From Rhodococcus sp. HNM0563 (GTDB taxonomy: Bacteria; Actinomycetota; Actinomycetes; Mycobacteriales; Mycobacteriaceae): DNA of 64,000 bases. The position numbers were made by a program, and so were the translations under genes. How positions within the stretch are numbered: position 1 is the stretch's first letter; the number at the start of each line of letters is the position of its first letter. Below the pieces are notes generated by a model, which was not told the origin of the DNA, did no database searches, and saw nothing but the letters and a program-made list of their open reading frames with translations. The DNA lies in NCBI RefSeq assembly GCF_012726195.1, contig NZ_JAASAF010000001.1:62001-126000 (forward strand), written 5' to 3'. Below are positions 37,818-47,779 of this stretch, in pieces.

Positions 37818-37824
37818 TCCAGGC

Positions 37825-38733
37825 ATGCGAATTCATCTGGGACCCGATCACGACGATCATCTCGCGACCGCGATCGTCGACGGCGGTGCCGCGCTCGCAG
37901 AGCTCGACGACGCCGACGCACTGGTGTGGGACGGTGGTCCCGACGATTTCCCGAAGAACCTGCCCGACCATATCCGTTGGGTGCAGCTCACCTACGCCGG
38001 TATCGAGCCGTTCTTCCGGGCCGGGCTGATCGACGACCGGCGCATCTGGGCGAATGCCTCGGGTGTGTACGCCGACAACGTCGCCGAGTACGCAGTCGGG
38101 GGACTGCTCGTAGGGTTGCGCCAGTTCCACACCTCACTCGGAGCGACGAGCTGGCGGAAAGACGAGATCGATCCGCGGGTTCGGACACTCCACGGATCGA
38201 CCGTGGCAATCGTGGGAGCCGGCGGGATCGGCCGCGCCATGATCCCGCGGTTGCACGCTTTCGGTGTGGAAGTGGTGGCGGTCAACCGTTCGGGTCGCCC
38301 GGTCGACGGAGCGAAGGTGACGCTGCCGTCGAGCCGCACCGCGGAAGTGTGGTCGATGGCCGATCATTTCGTGATTGCGGCTCCGGCAACCGAAGACACC
38401 GATCGGCTCGTCGACGCCGCTGTGCTCGAGGCGATGCCTGACACGGCATGGCTCGTCAATGTTGCGCGCGGCAACCTGGTCGATACGGATGCACTCGTCG
38501 ATGCGATGCGCGCGGAGAAGATTGCAGGGGCGGTGCTCGACGTGACCGAACCCGAGCCCTTGCCCGACGGACACCCGCTGTGGGATCTCGACAATGTCGT
38601 GATCACCCCGCACATTGCGAACACCCGAAGCGGTCTGACCGCGGCGTTCGCGCCGACGCTGCGTGAGAACGTGCGCAGGTTCATCGCGGGGGAGGAGTTG
38701 CTCGCTCGGGTCGAGCCGAGCGCCGGGTACTGA
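37825..38733 (+). CDS. D-isomer specific 2-hydroxyacid dehydrogenase
   Basis: A 302-residue NAD(P)-dependent 2-hydroxyacid dehydrogenase. The nucleotide fold is STVAIVGAGGIGRAMIPRL, with NRSG after the second strand suggesting NADPH. Catalytic Arg in VNVARGNLVDTDAL, Glu in AVLDVTEPEPLP, His in NVVITPHIANT. It belongs to the glyoxylate/hydroxypyruvate reductase-like group; exact substrate unknown. Probably leaderless and expressed alone. Confidence 0.9.
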   Translation: MRIHLGPDHDDHLATAIVDGGAALAELDDADALVWDGGPDDFPKNLPDHIRWVQLTYAGIEPFFRAGLIDDRRIWANASGVYADNVAEYAVGGLLVGLRQFHTSLGATSWRKDEIDPRVRTLHGSTVAIVGAGGIGRAMIPRLHAFGVEVVAVNRSGRPVDGAKVTLPSSRTAEVWSMADHFVIAAPATEDTDRLVDAAVLEAMPDTAWLVNVARGNLVDTDALVDAMRAEKIAGAVLDVTEPEPLPDGHPLWDLDNVVITPHIANTRSGLTAAFAPTLRENVRRFIAGEELLARVEPSAGY

Positions 38734-38810
38734 CTCAGCTTTCCTCCTGTCGCACGGGTTTCCGAAGGCTCAGAACCTGAGGGAACCCATGGAACGGGAG
38801 GAAGGATGAA

Positions 38811-38826
38811 TCGAACACGTGTACGA
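38811..38826. promoter_or_regulatory. LexA (SOS) box upstream of dnaE2
   Basis: TCGAAC-ACGT-GTACGA matches TCGAAC-N4-GTTCGA at 11 of 12 fixed positions. It sits 29 bases before the dnaE2 ATG and overlaps a TACGAT -10-like hexamer (38822-38827). Confidence 0.85.
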
Positions 38827-38855
38827 TAACCGTGCTGGTGTCACGGGAGGCGAAG

Positions 38856-41800
38856 ATGGGATGGAACAACGGTCCGCCGACCTGGTCGGAGATGGAGCGT
38901 GTCCTCTCCGGCCGCTCCGCTCCGATGCACCCGGGCGACGGCAACGACGCCCCCGCCTGGTCTCGTACCCGTCCCGGTTACGAGGGGAAGGTGCAGCTGC
39001 CCTCCGGTCCCGTCGTGCCGTACGCCGAACTGCACTCGCACTCGGCATACAGCTTCCTCGACGGCGCCTCGACGCCCGAAGAACTCGTCGAAGAGGCTGT
39101 TCGTCTCGGCCTGGAGGCCCTCGCGCTCACCGACCACGACGGCCTCTACGGCGTCGTGCGGTTTGCGGAGGCCGCGCGGGAGCTCGACATGCGCACCGTG
39201 TTCGGAGCCGAACTCGGCCTCGACGACGCGCACCTGCTGGTCCTCGCGCGGGGCAGCGAAGGGTACAGGCGCCTGTCTCGACAGATCGCCGCCGCGCACC
39301 TGGCGGGCGGGGAGAAGAACAAGCCCCGCTACGACTACGACGCACTCACCGACGCCGCCTGCGGACATTGGCAGATTCTCACCGGATGCCGTAGAGGGCA
39401 TGTGCGGCAGGCTCTCGACGCGGACGGCCCCGACGGCGCGGACCGTGCGCTGCGCGAACTCGTCGACCGATTCGGAACCGAGCGCGTCACCGTCGAACTC
39501 ACCTGGCATGGTCTGCCCGACGACCACGAACGCAACACCGTCCTCGCGGAACTTGCCGGACGATACGGACTTTCGTGTGTGGCGAGTACCGCTGCGCACT
39601 TCTCCGTTCCGCGCCGGCGACGGCTCGCGATGGCCATGGCGGCGATCTCCGACCGGCAGAGCCTCGACGCCGCTGCGGGCAGACTGCCCCCGGTCGGTGG
39701 CGGCCACCTGCGATCGGGCGCGGAGATGGCACGTCTGTCCGCGGCGTTTCCCGGTGTTGTACAGGCCGCCGCAGACCTCGGCCGCGAATGCGCCTTCGAC
39801 CTGAGTCTCATCGCACCGAAACTGCCGCCGTTCGACGTACCCGACGGACACACAGAGCAGTCATGGCTTCGTGAACTCACCTACGGCGGAGCCCTGCGCC
39901 GATACGGGCCCCCGGAACACTACCGGGACGCCTACCGGCAGATCGAACACGAACTCGCCATCATCGAGCAGCTGGGTTTCCCGGGATACTTCCTCGTCGT
40001 CCACGATATTGTGCAGTTCTGTAAGAGTAACGACATCCTTTGCCAGGGAAGAGGTTCCGCGGCGAATTCTGCCGTGTGCTATGCGATCGGCATCACCAAT
40101 GTCGATCCCGTCCGCAACGGTCTGCTGTTCGAGAGGTTCCTGTCGCCGGAACGTGACGGCCCACCGGATATCGATCTCGACATCGAATCCGACCGCCGTG
40201 AAGAGGCCATCCAGCACGTCTACGAGAAATACGGGCGCACCCATGCCGCGCAGGTGGCCAACGTCATCACCTACCGTGGCAAGTCCGCGGTGCGCGACAT
40301 GGCGCGGGCGCTCGGCTATGCGCAGGGTCAGCAGGACGCGTGGAGCAAGCAGGTCAGCCGTTGGGGCGGTGTGGGTTCCGGATCTGAGACCGAGAGCGCG
40401 ACCGATATCCCCGAGCCGGTGCTTCGGCTCGCAGCCCAGATCGAGGGTCTGCCGCGGCACCTCGGCATCCACTCGGGCGGGATGGTGATCTGCGACCGGC
40501 CCGTCGCCGACGTCGTCCCCGTCGAATGGGCACGTATGGCCGGTCGCACCGTCCTGCAATGGGACAAGGACGACTGCGCCGCCGTCGGACTGGTCAAATT
40601 CGATCTGCTCGGCCTCGGCATGCTCTCTGCGCTGCACTACATGATCGACCTCGTCGCCGAACACGAAGGCATCCACGTCGATCTCGCGCAACTCGATCTG
40701 TCGGAGGACGCCGTCTACGAGATGTTGCGCCGCGCGGATTCCGTCGGCGTGTTCCAGGTGGAGTCGCGTGCGCAGATGGCGACACTGCCAAGGTTGAAAC
40801 CGCGGCACTTCTACGATCTCGTGATCGAGGTGGCGCTGATCCGCCCCGGACCCATCCAGGGCGGATCCGTGCACCCGTACATCCGGCGGCGCAACGGCCT
40901 CGAACCCGTCGTCTACGACCATCCGTGCCTCGAGAAAACGCTCGAACGCACTCTCGGGATCCCGCTGTTCCAAGAACAATTGATGCAGATGGCCGTCGAT
41001 GTCGCCGGTTTCACCGCTGCGGAAGCCGACCAGCTGCGTCGCGCGATGGGGTCGAAGAGATCCCCGGAGAAGATGGAACGTCTGCGCGCGCGGTTCTATC
41101 AGGGTATGCGAGAGCTGCACGGACTGACCGGGGAGGTCGCCGATCGAATCTACGAGAAGCTGTACGCCTTCGCGAATTTCGGATTCCCCGAAAGTCATTC
41201 GCAGAGCTTCGCTTCGCTGGTGTTCTATTCGTCCTGGTTCAAACTGCATCACCCTGCGGCATTCTGCGCGGGCCTGCTCCGAGCGCAGCCGATGGGTTTC
41301 TACTCGCCGCAATCGTTGGTAGCCGACGCCCGGCGACACGGTGTCGTGGTGCACGGACCGGACGTCAACGCGAGTCTCGCCCACGCCACCGTCGAGAATC
41401 GAGGCCGGGAAGTGCGCCTCGGGCTGGGGGAGGTGCGACACATCGGCGATGATCTCGCCGCACGCATCATCGAGGAGCGACAGGCACACGGCCGGTACCT
41501 TTCCCTGCTCGACCTGACCGCCCGCGTCGAACTCTCCACGGCCGCGGCCGAAGCCCTCGCGACGGCCGGTGCATTGTCGAGTTTCGGCGTCACCAGGCGA
41601 GAAGCGCTGTGGGCGGCCGGTCCGGCATCGACGCAACGTGCGGGCCGGCTACCGGGCATCGGCGCGTCCGCCCCGGCCCCCACTCTGCCCGGCATGAGCG
41701 ATGTCGAGCTCGCCGCGGCCGACGTGTGGGCCACCGGCGTCTCACCGGACAGCTATCCGACGCAGTTCCTGCGCGACCGGCTCGACGCGCTGGGGGTGAT

Positions 41801-42107
41801 CCCCGCGTCGCGCTTGCTGCAGATCCCGGACGGGACTCGGGTGCTCGTCGGTGGTGCGGTCACCCATCGTCAGCGTCCGGCGACCGCAGCCGGTGTCACC
41901 TTTCTCAACCTCGAGGACGAGACCGGCATGGTGAATGTGGTGTGCTCGGTGGGGTTGTGGGCGAGATACCGGACCCTCGCGCACACCGCCCCCGCACTGC
42001 TGGTGCGCGGACGAGTCCAGAACGCGGACGGTGTCGTGACGGTGCTGGCCGACCGACTGCAGCGGATGGATCTACGGACACCGGTGAAATCCCGCGACTT
42101 TCGATAG
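38856..42107 (+). CDS. dnaE2: Error-prone DNA polymerase DnaE2
   Basis: A 1083-residue C-family polymerase. The N-terminal PHP domain has ELHSHSAYSFLDGASTPEEL and LTDHDGLYG; the catalytic core has CQGRGSAANSAVCYAIG and the acidic triad region GPPDIDLDIESDRREE; FPESHSQSFASLVFYSSWFK and a C-terminal OB fold (TRVLVGGAVTHRQRP, GVTFLNLEDETG) follow. Length fits DnaE2, not replicative DnaE1. It performs SOS mutagenesis with ImuA' and ImuB. Start ATG 38856 with GGGAGG SD; a GTG 24 bases upstream is less likely. Confidence 0.95.
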   Translation: MGWNNGPPTWSEMERVLSGRSAPMHPGDGNDAPAWSRTRPGYEGKVQLPSGPVVPYAELHSHSAYSFLDGASTPEELVEEAVRLGLEALALTDHDGLYGVVRFAEAARELDMRTVFGAELGLDDAHLLVLARGSEGYRRLSRQIAAAHLAGGEKNKPRYDYDALTDAACGHWQILTGCRRGHVRQALDADGPDGADRALRELVDRFGTERVTVELTWHGLPDDHERNTVLAELAGRYGLSCVASTAAHFSVPRRRRLAMAMAAISDRQSLDAAAGRLPPVGGGHLRSGAEMARLSAAFPGVVQAAADLGRECAFDLSLIAPKLPPFDVPDGHTEQSWLRELTYGGALRRYGPPEHYRDAYRQIEHELAIIEQLGFPGYFLVVHDIVQFCKSNDILCQGRGSAANSAVCYAIGITNVDPVRNGLLFERFLSPERDGPPDIDLDIESDRREEAIQHVYEKYGRTHAAQVANVITYRGKSAVRDMARALGYAQGQQDAWSKQVSRWGGVGSGSETESATDIPEPVLRLAAQIEGLPRHLGIHSGGMVICDRPVADVVPVEWARMAGRTVLQWDKDDCAAVGLVKFDLLGLGMLSALHYMIDLVAEHEGIHVDLAQLDLSEDAVYEMLRRADSVGVFQVESRAQMATLPRLKPRHFYDLVIEVALIRPGPIQGGSVHPYIRRRNGLEPVVYDHPCLEKTLERTLGIPLFQEQLMQMAVDVAGFTAAEADQLRRAMGSKRSPEKMERLRARFYQGMRELHGLTGEVADRIYEKLYAFANFGFPESHSQSFASLVFYSSWFKLHHPAAFCAGLLRAQPMGFYSPQSLVADARRHGVVVHGPDVNASLAHATVENRGREVRLGLGEVRHIGDDLAARIIEERQAHGRYLSLLDLTARVELSTAAAEALATAGALSSFGVTRREALWAAGPASTQRAGRLPGIGASAPAPTLPGMSDVELAAADVWATGVSPDSYPTQFLRDRLDALGVIPASRLLQIPDGTRVLVGGAVTHRQRPATAAGVTFLNLEDETGMVNVVCSVGLWARYRTLAHTAPALLVRGRVQNADGVVTVLADRLQRMDLRTPVKSRDFR

Positions 42108-42110
42108 CAT
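42105..42110 (+). promoter_or_regulatory. -10 element before the DUF4349 gene
   Basis: TAGCAT, eight bases before the ATG at 42119, without SD: a leaderless promoter layout. Confidence 0.4.
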
Positions 42111-42118
42111 CGCGCCCC

Positions 42119-43000
42119 ATGAGACGCCTGATGATGGTTGCGCTCCTCGCGCTGGTCGCGTTCGTCGCCGCTGCGTGCGGTGAGGGCGGTGGCGGCAGCG
42201 GCTCGGGATCCATGGCGGATTCGGCACCTGCGATGTCCGAGTCCGGGCCGGCGCTCAGCGACGGTGCCCGTTCCTCTACGCCGGCAGGCGAGGCAGAGCC
42301 GGACCGGAAGGAGGTCGTGACCGGACGCATCATGCTCACCGCAGACGATCCCGTCGCGACCGGTCGCGAGGTGGTCACCATCGTGGAAGACGCCGACGGC
42401 CGTATCGACTCGATCACCGAGCGACCCGAGTCGAGCAGTGTGCTCACCGTCCGTGTCCCCGCCGACGGGCTCGACGCCGTGATCGACGACGTGCGGCAGC
42501 TCGGACGCGTCACGAGCCTGACCACGAGCCGCGACGACGTCACCCTGCAGTACACCGACCTCGAAGCCCGAGTGGGAGCGCTGCGCGCCTCCGTGGATCG
42601 GTTACGGACCCTGATCGAGACGGCCGACAACACCGCCGACATCATCGAAGCGGAGAACGCCCTTGCCGAGCGGCAGGCCGACCTCGACAGCCTCGAAGCC
42701 CAGCGTCGGCAGCTGGCCGACATGGTCGACCTGTCGACGCTCACCGTCGACATCAGCACCCAGCAGCGCCCGTCGGACAGTGACAGTTTCTGGGACGGCA
42801 TCGTCGAGGGGTGGAACAGCCTGTGGGCGACCCTGGGGGCCGCGGTGGTCGCAGCGGGTGTCGCGCTACCGTGGTTGGCGTTCCTGATCGTGTGCGCCGG
42901 AATCATCTACCTGGTGGTCCGGTGGATCGCCCGATCGGGACGGTCTTCCGCCGGAAATCCCGGCGAGGCCCCCGACGAGAGGACCGACAACGATGCGTGA
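42119..43000 (+). CDS. DUF4349 lipoprotein
   Basis: A 293-residue lipoprotein: signal sequence MRRLMMVALLALVAFVAAAC with lipobox VAAAC and Cys20, a Gly/Ser linker, then the DUF4349 domain (VTGRIMLTADDPVATGREVV, YTDLEARVGALRASVDRL) including a coiled coil up to residue 215. One membrane helix (WLAFLIVCAGIIYLVVRW) near the end anchors it a second time. Function of the family is unknown; envelope-located. It follows dnaE2 by 11 bases but has its own promoter-like element, and overlaps the rhodanese gene by 8 bases. Confidence 0.86.
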   Translation: MRRLMMVALLALVAFVAAACGEGGGGSGSGSMADSAPAMSESGPALSDGARSSTPAGEAEPDRKEVVTGRIMLTADDPVATGREVVTIVEDADGRIDSITERPESSSVLTVRVPADGLDAVIDDVRQLGRVTSLTTSRDDVTLQYTDLEARVGALRASVDRLRTLIETADNTADIIEAENALAERQADLDSLEAQRRQLADMVDLSTLTVDISTQQRPSDSDSFWDGIVEGWNSLWATLGAAVVAAGVALPWLAFLIVCAGIIYLVVRWIARSGRSSAGNPGEAPDERTDNDA

Positions 43001-43301
43001 AGTCGATCTGGCTGCACTGGAAACCGCACTCGCCGAGGGGGCACCCGTCATCGACGTGCGCGAACTCGACGAGTACATCCAGGTGCGGGTGCCAGGCGTG
43101 ACGCACATTCCGCTCAGCGAGTTCGTGGCACGGGTCGAGGAGATCCCCGCGGCCGAGACCGTGTACATCATCTGTGCGGTGGGTGGACGCAGTCTGCAGG
43201 CCGCCGACTATCTGTCCGGTCGCGGCATCAACGCCGTCTCCGTTGCCGGTGGCACCGACGGCTGGCAGCAGTCGGGCCGCCCCGTCGAGAGCGGTGCCTG
43301 A
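42993..43301 (+). CDS. Rhodanese-like sulfurtransferase
   Basis: A 102-residue single-domain rhodanese: APVIDVRELDEYIQVRVPGV and the active-site loop IICAVGGRSLQAADYL with the persulfide-carrying Cys. Cytoplasmic. The start lies within the last codons of the DUF4349 gene, so it is translationally coupled to it. It could supply sulfur for tRNA or cofactor thiolation; the partner is unknown. Confidence 0.92.
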   Translation: MREVDLAALETALAEGAPVIDVRELDEYIQVRVPGVTHIPLSEFVARVEEIPAAETVYIICAVGGRSLQAADYLSGRGINAVSVAGGTDGWQQSGRPVESGA

Positions 43302-43334
43302 GCGCCGGCGTGGTCAGCAGCTGACGCAGACCGG

Positions 43335-43799
43335 TCACACTGCGCCGTCGAACCCGTGCTGGCGCCACGCCTCGTAGGCCACCACCGCGGCGGCATTCGA
43401 CAGGTTCAGCGAGCGGCGTCCGGGCAACATCGGAATGCGGACCTGCGTGGTGACATGCGGATCGGCGAGTACCTCGTCGGACAGCCCGGTCGGTTCGGGA
43501 CCGAACAACAGGACGTCGCCCGCGCGGTACTCGATGTCGGCGTAGCTGGTCGTGGCGTGTGCCGTGAACGCGAAGACACGCTCCGGCTTCAGTGCTTCCC
43601 ACGCCGCTTGCAGATCGGCGTGCACCGTCACCGACGCCAGATCGTGGTAGTCGAGCCCGGCTCGCCGTAGCTTCGGCTCGGACAGATCGAACCCGAGAGG
43701 CTCCACGAGGTGCAGCTCGTCGCCGGTCGCGGCGACCATCCTGATCGCATTACCCGTATTCGGTGGGATACAGGGTGCATGGAACATCACTCGGAACAC
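43335..43799 (-). CDS. trmL: tRNA (cytidine/uridine-34-2'-O)-methyltransferase
   Basis: A 154-residue SPOUT methyltransferase: MFHAPCIPPNTGNAIRMVAA at the N-terminus, LLFGPEPTGLSDEVLA and IPMLPGRRSLNLSNAAAVV (motif 3 with the SAM knot). This is the TrmL signature set; TrmL methylates the wobble ribose of tRNA-Leu. Length is normal. Start GTG 43799; an ATG four codons later would also serve. Convergent with the rhodanese gene. Confidence 0.9.
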   Translation of the reverse strand: MFRVMFHAPCIPPNTGNAIRMVAATGDELHLVEPLGFDLSEPKLRRAGLDYHDLASVTVHADLQAAWEALKPERVFAFTAHATTSYADIEYRAGDVLLFGPEPTGLSDEVLADPHVTTQVRIPMLPGRRSLNLSNAAAVVAYEAWRQHGFDGAV

Positions 43800-43918
43800 T
43801 CGCTCCAGCTTGCCAGCCGGTTCGAGGCAAGACACACGCGGGGGATGCGGCCGCGGCCGCGAGCTGTTTCAATCGGACGGGCAGACGCACAGCGAGACCG
43901 CGGAGGCGAACCATCGCG

Positions 43919-45433
43919 ATGACACGCACCCACGGAGTCCGTCTGGCTCCGCGCGACGCCCTCCACGTGTTCACCTCGGAGGCGAACCCCGAAGACCCAC
44001 CTGCGGTAATGCTGAGTTTCTATGTGTTCGACACCGAACAGGACGCGAATCCGGTCCGCACCAACGCCGAGGCAGTGGCCTGGTTCCTCGATCGGCTGGA
44101 GCGGACGCCGGCGCTTCGCCGCCGCCTGCATCGAGTTCCCGCCGACCTCGACTACCCGTACTGGGTCGAAGCGGATGTCGACCCCGAGCACCACATTCGT
44201 TTCACGAGGGTCGGCCACACCTCCCGCAGCGAACTGCACAGGCGCCTGGCCTCGATGAAGGAGGACCCCCTCGACCTGACGAGGCCGCCCTGGGAGGTGC
44301 ATGTCCTGACCGATATCAGCGGGGTCGACGATCTTCCTGCGGCGTCGACCATCGTCGCGTTGCGAATACACCATTCGCTCACCGACGGACTGGGAGCCGC
44401 CGAGATCGCCCGTGCGTTGTTCGACGATCCGGGCGCGAAGCCGGTCGGCGCCGAGGCGCTCTCCTCCGTTCCCGGTGTGGTCCGCGCGGCATCGGCACTG
44501 CCGTTCAAGTTCGCGCGGATGGTACCTGCTGTGCTCGCTGCACTCCGAGCGCGGAAGGCGCTGACCACGCTGACCGCAGCGGGAACCATCACCCCACCGG
44601 CGCCGTGCCGTCCACGAACGCGTTTCGACACCGGTGGCAGCGGGCCTCGGCAGTTCGGCCGGGTCCGCATGGATCTGCGCGACGTCCGGGCCGTCGCTCG
44701 CTCCACCGGAACATCCGTCAACGATGTGATCCTGTCCGTGGTCTCGGGCGGTCTGCACTCGTATCTGGAACATCACGGAGAAATCCCGCCGGCGTCGCTC
44801 GCGGCGATCGTCCCCCGATCGACCCGGGGCAAGTCCGGCGTCGAGGCAGGGAAGACCCGTGCGGCCAACGAGGTCACGCTCATGTACGTCGACCTGCACA
44901 CCGACCATGACGACCCGCTCGAGCGACTCCGCCTCGTCCGGGAATCGTCGAATCTGGAGAAGCAGCGTGTCGCGCATCCGGAGACGGCGGCAACCACCGC
45001 GCCCATCGATGCTTCGCCCGCGGTGGACCTGAAGGTGTCGATCCGGCGTGCCCGCAACCGGAAGCCCGAGTCGAGCGGCGACGTCGTCGCGCTGGCGAAC
45101 ACCGCGGTGACCAATGTGCCCCGCGGCCGGGTCGAGGGCCTCCGTTTCGGCGACAGTCCGGTGGTGGAAGCGCTGGGGACACCGATGCTCAGCCGGACCT
45201 CCGCCCTCGTCCATTCGGTGACATCGCTCGGAAATACTCTGAATCTGACGTTCCTGGTGAGTGTTTCGTCGATGCCGGACCCCGAGGACTACGAACGCCG
45301 TCTCGCGTCGGCGTTCGAAGATCTGTACCGGGCCGGAGCCCCCGCCGGCGATCAGGTGGACTCGCGCGGTTGTTCCCCGTCCGGAACGATGTGGCACCGC
45401 CCGCCGCGAGCGAGTGGATACCTGGAAGAATGA
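43919..45433 (+). CDS. WS/DGAT family acyltransferase
   Basis: A 504-residue wax ester synthase/diacylglycerol acyltransferase. The catalytic motif [15 protein letters not shown] (HHxxxDG) is intact near residue 148, and [14 protein letters not shown] matches the second family motif. Such enzymes form triacylglycerol or wax esters from acyl-CoA at the membrane or lipid droplet; Rhodococcus genomes carry many copies. It overlaps folD by 4 bases (ATGA), which is an odd functional pairing. Confidence 0.9.
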   Translation: MTRTHGVRLAPRDALHVFTSEANPEDPPAVMLSFYVFDTEQDANPVRTNAEAVAWFLDRLERTPALRRRLHRVPADLDYPYWVEADVDPEHHIRFTRVGHTSRSELHRRLASMKEDPLDLTRPPWEVHVLTDISGVDDLPAASTIVALRIHHSLTDGLGAAEIARALFDDPGAKPVGAEALSSVPGVVRAASALPFKFARMVPAVLAALRARKALTTLTAAGTITPPAPCRPRTRFDTGGSGPRQFGRVRMDLRDVRAVARSTGTSVNDVILSVVSGGLHSYLEHHGEIPPASLAAIVPRSTRGKSGVEAGKTRAANEVTLMYVDLHTDHDDPLERLRLVRESSNLEKQRVAHPETAATTAPIDASPAVDLKVSIRRARNRKPESSGDVVALANTAVTNVPRGRVEGLRFGDSPVVEALGTPMLSRTSALVHSVTSLGNTLNLTFLVSVSSMPDPEDYERRLASAFEDLYRAGAPAGDQVDSRGCSPSGTMWHRPPRASGYLEE

Positions 45434-46293
45434 GCGACGTGACTGCGACTATCCTGGACGGCAAAGCAACCCGCGACGAGATCTTCGAGGACCTGTCGGT
45501 CCGCGTCGCTGCGCTGAAGGACAAGGGCATCACGCCCGGCCTCGGCACGATCCTGGTGGGCGACGACCCCGGATCGGCAGCGTACGTGCGCGGCAAGCAC
45601 AACGACTGCGCCAAGGTCGGCATCACCTCGATCCGTAAGGATCTGCCCGCCGATATCACCCAGGAGCAGCTCGAAGCGGTGATCGACGAACTCAACGCCG
45701 ACCCCGCATGCACGGGCTACATCGTGCAGTTGCCGCTGCCGAAGCACCTCGACGAGAACGCCGCCCTCGAGCGCATCGATCCCGCCAAGGATGCCGACGG
45801 ACTGCATCCCGTCAATCTCGGACGCCTGGTGCTCGGCAAGGATGCGGCGTTGCCGTGTACCCCGCGGGGCATCGTCCACCTGCTGCGCCGCTACGAGGTG
45901 CCGATCAACGGCGCCCACGTGGTGGTCATCGGCCGCGGCGTGACCGTCGGCCGTCCGATCGGGCTGCTGCTGACCCGTCGCAGCGAGAACGCGACCGTGA
46001 CGCTGTGCCACACCGGCACCAAGGACCTCGCCGCCGAGGTGAAGCGCGCCGACATCATCGTCGCCGCCGCAGGCGTGCCCGCACTCATCACCGCCGACAT
46101 GGTCAAGCCCGGTGCAGCGGTGCTCGACGTCGGTGTCTCGCGCACTGCCGACGGCCTGCGCGGCGACGTCGCCGCCGACGTCAGCGACGTTGCCGGATTC
46201 CTCTCGCCGAACCCCGGTGGTGTCGGGCCGCTCACCCGCGCGTTCCTGCTGACGAATGTCGTCGAACGCGCCGAGCACGACGCCGGTCTCTGA
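45430..46293 (+). CDS. folD: Methylenetetrahydrofolate dehydrogenase / cyclohydrolase
   Basis: A 287-residue bifunctional one-carbon enzyme. Substrate motif [18 protein letters not shown] (Tyr and Lys catalytic), [18 protein letters not shown], the FolD signature [11 protein letters not shown], and the NADP site [16 protein letters not shown]. Start ATG 45430 overlapping the acyltransferase stop; GTG 45439 is possible. The DUF3017 gene follows after 11 bases, as usual in actinobacteria. Confidence 0.95.
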   Translation: MSDVTATILDGKATRDEIFEDLSVRVAALKDKGITPGLGTILVGDDPGSAAYVRGKHNDCAKVGITSIRKDLPADITQEQLEAVIDELNADPACTGYIVQLPLPKHLDENAALERIDPAKDADGLHPVNLGRLVLGKDAALPCTPRGIVHLLRRYEVPINGAHVVVIGRGVTVGRPIGLLLTRRSENATVTLCHTGTKDLAAEVKRADIIVAAAGVPALITADMVKPGAAVLDVGVSRTADGLRGDVAADVSDVAGFLSPNPGGVGPLTRAFLLTNVVERAEHDAGL

Positions 46294-46304
46294 GCAACCG
46301 GCAG

Positions 46305-46589
46305 ATGGCCAGTTCGGTGCGACTCACACGATTGAACCTGCCGTTGCTGGCGGTTGCCCTGGTGATCGTCGCGGCGGTGGTCCTCGTGCTGGCCGATCGC
46401 TGGCGCCGAGGCGCATTCGTGTTCGGTGGTGCGATGATCCTCGCGGGGATCCTCCGGTGGGCTCTCGACTCCGATCAGGTGGGAGTGCTCGCGGTGCGAG
46501 GCAAACGCTTCGACGTGGCCGCGATGCTCGCCATGGGCGGGGCGATCGTCGGACTGGCTGTCTCGATCGACCCCTTGGGTACGGGTTAG
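46305..46589 (+). CDS. DUF3017 small membrane protein
   Basis: A 94-residue protein with three membrane helices (LPLLAVALVIVAAVVLVL, AFVFGGAMILAGILRWAL, MLAMGGAIVGLAVSI) and the motif VLAVRGKRFDV between the last two. DUF3017 proteins are encoded right after folD in many actinobacteria; no function is known. The start at ATG 46305 lacks a clear SD. Confidence 0.85.
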   Translation: MASSVRLTRLNLPLLAVALVIVAAVVLVLADRWRRGAFVFGGAMILAGILRWALDSDQVGVLAVRGKRFDVAAMLAMGGAIVGLAVSIDPLGTG

Positions 46590-46609
46590 CCCACTCGGTG
46601 GAACAGGCC

Positions 46610-46633
46610 GGCGAGCGCGGCTACGCGCTCGCC
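46610..46633. terminator. Hairpin between convergent DUF3017 and metX
   Basis: GGCGAGCGCG (46610-46619) and CGCGCTCGCC (46624-46633) make a 10-bp perfect stem; the metX stop codon lies in its loop. Likely terminator for both strands, though without T-runs. Confidence 0.6.
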
Positions 46634-47748
46634 AGTTCCATCAGCTCGACGAGCAACTTCGCGACCGCGTCGGCCTCGGTGAGGAAGCCGTCGTGTCCGT
46701 CGCGTGATTCGAGCACGCGCAGCCCGGCGCAATGGGGGAGACCGTCTGCGATCTCCTGCTGCAATCGAATCGGGTAGAGACGATCCGAATCGACGCCCGC
46801 AACGATCGTCGGTACGTGCGTGCTCGCCAATGCAGCCTCGACGCCACCGCGACCGCGGCCTACGTCGTGCCGGTTCATCGCGTCGCTCAGCACCACGTAG
46901 GTCCCGGGGTCGAACCGCTTGACGAGCTTCGTTGCCTGGTGGTCGAGATAGCTCTGCACGGCGTAGCGTCCGTCACGCCACGGATCCTCGTCGTCTTGAG
47001 GGAGGTTGGCGAACCGCGAGTCGAGTTCCTCCTCGCTGCGATACGAGAGATGGGCCATGCGCCGCGCGACACCCAGCCCGGTCTCGGGTCGGCGGCCGGT
47101 CTCGTAGTAATCGCCGCCCTGCCAGTCCGGATCCGCCATGATGGCAGCGATCTGGGTGCTCTGGACACCGATCTGATCCGCGGTTGCGCGGGCGCCGACC
47201 GCCAGGACCAGTGCCGCACGCACTCGGCTCGGGTGGGTGACGACCCATTCGAGCGAACGCATGCCGCCCATCGATCCACCCGTCACCGCGGCCAATGTCT
47301 CGATGCCGAGGACGTCGAGAAGGGCGGCTTCCGCGGTGATCTGATCGCGGATGGTGATCCGCGGGAATCGTGAGCCCCACGGTTTGCCGTCGGGCGCGGT
47401 GCTGCCGGGGCCGGTGGTGCCCTGGCATCCGCCGAGGACGTTCGTGGCCACCACACACCACCGGTCGGTGTCGATCGGCGCGCCGGGGCCGACCATGCCG
47501 GACCACCAGCCCGGCGACGGGTGATCCGGTCCGGCCGGTCCCGTGATGTGTGAGTCTCCGGTCAGCGCGTGCTCGACGAGCACGACGTTGTCGCGGGTGG
47601 GTGACAGCGCGCCCCACCGCTGCAGAGCGACGGTGACATCGGGGAGGATGTCACCGCTTTCGAGGGTGATGCTGCCGATGTCGACGGTGTCGAGCTTTCC
47701 GTCTTCTGCGGGAAGTTCGATTCGTCGACGGTTGGTACCTGTTGTCAA
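46621..47748 (-). CDS. metX: Homoserine O-acetyltransferase
   Basis: A 375-residue alpha/beta-fold acyltransferase: [15 protein letters not shown], the nucleophile Ser in [14 protein letters not shown], catalytic Asp in [16 protein letters not shown] and His in SRDGHDGFL. It acetylates homoserine with acetyl-CoA, committing it to methionine. The start appears to be TTG 47748; no ATG or GTG fits better. A SAM-IV riboswitch precedes it. metY, which in mycobacteria stands between icd and metX, is absent here. Confidence 0.93.
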   Translation of the reverse strand: MTTGTNRRRIELPAEDGKLDTVDIGSITLESGDILPDVTVALQRWGALSPTRDNVVLVEHALTGDSHITGPAGPDHPSPGWWSGMVGPGAPIDTDRWCVVATNVLGGCQGTTGPGSTAPDGKPWGSRFPRITIRDQITAEAALLDVLGIETLAAVTGGSMGGMRSLEWVVTHPSRVRAALVLAVGARATADQIGVQSTQIAAIMADPDWQGGDYYETGRRPETGLGVARRMAHLSYRSEEELDSRFANLPQDDEDPWRDGRYAVQSYLDHQATKLVKRFDPGTYVVLSDAMNRHDVGRGRGGVEAALASTHVPTIVAGVDSDRLYPIRLQQEIADGLPHCAGLRVLESRDGHDGFLTEADAVAKLLVELMELASA

Positions 47749-47779
47749 GATGCGACCGCCTCGAGGCCAGTGGTGATGG

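Noticed and set aside
40021-40060. Local dip in GC within dnaE2 as a sign of transfer
   Set aside because: Only a few tens of bases long and inside a conserved catalytic motif region.
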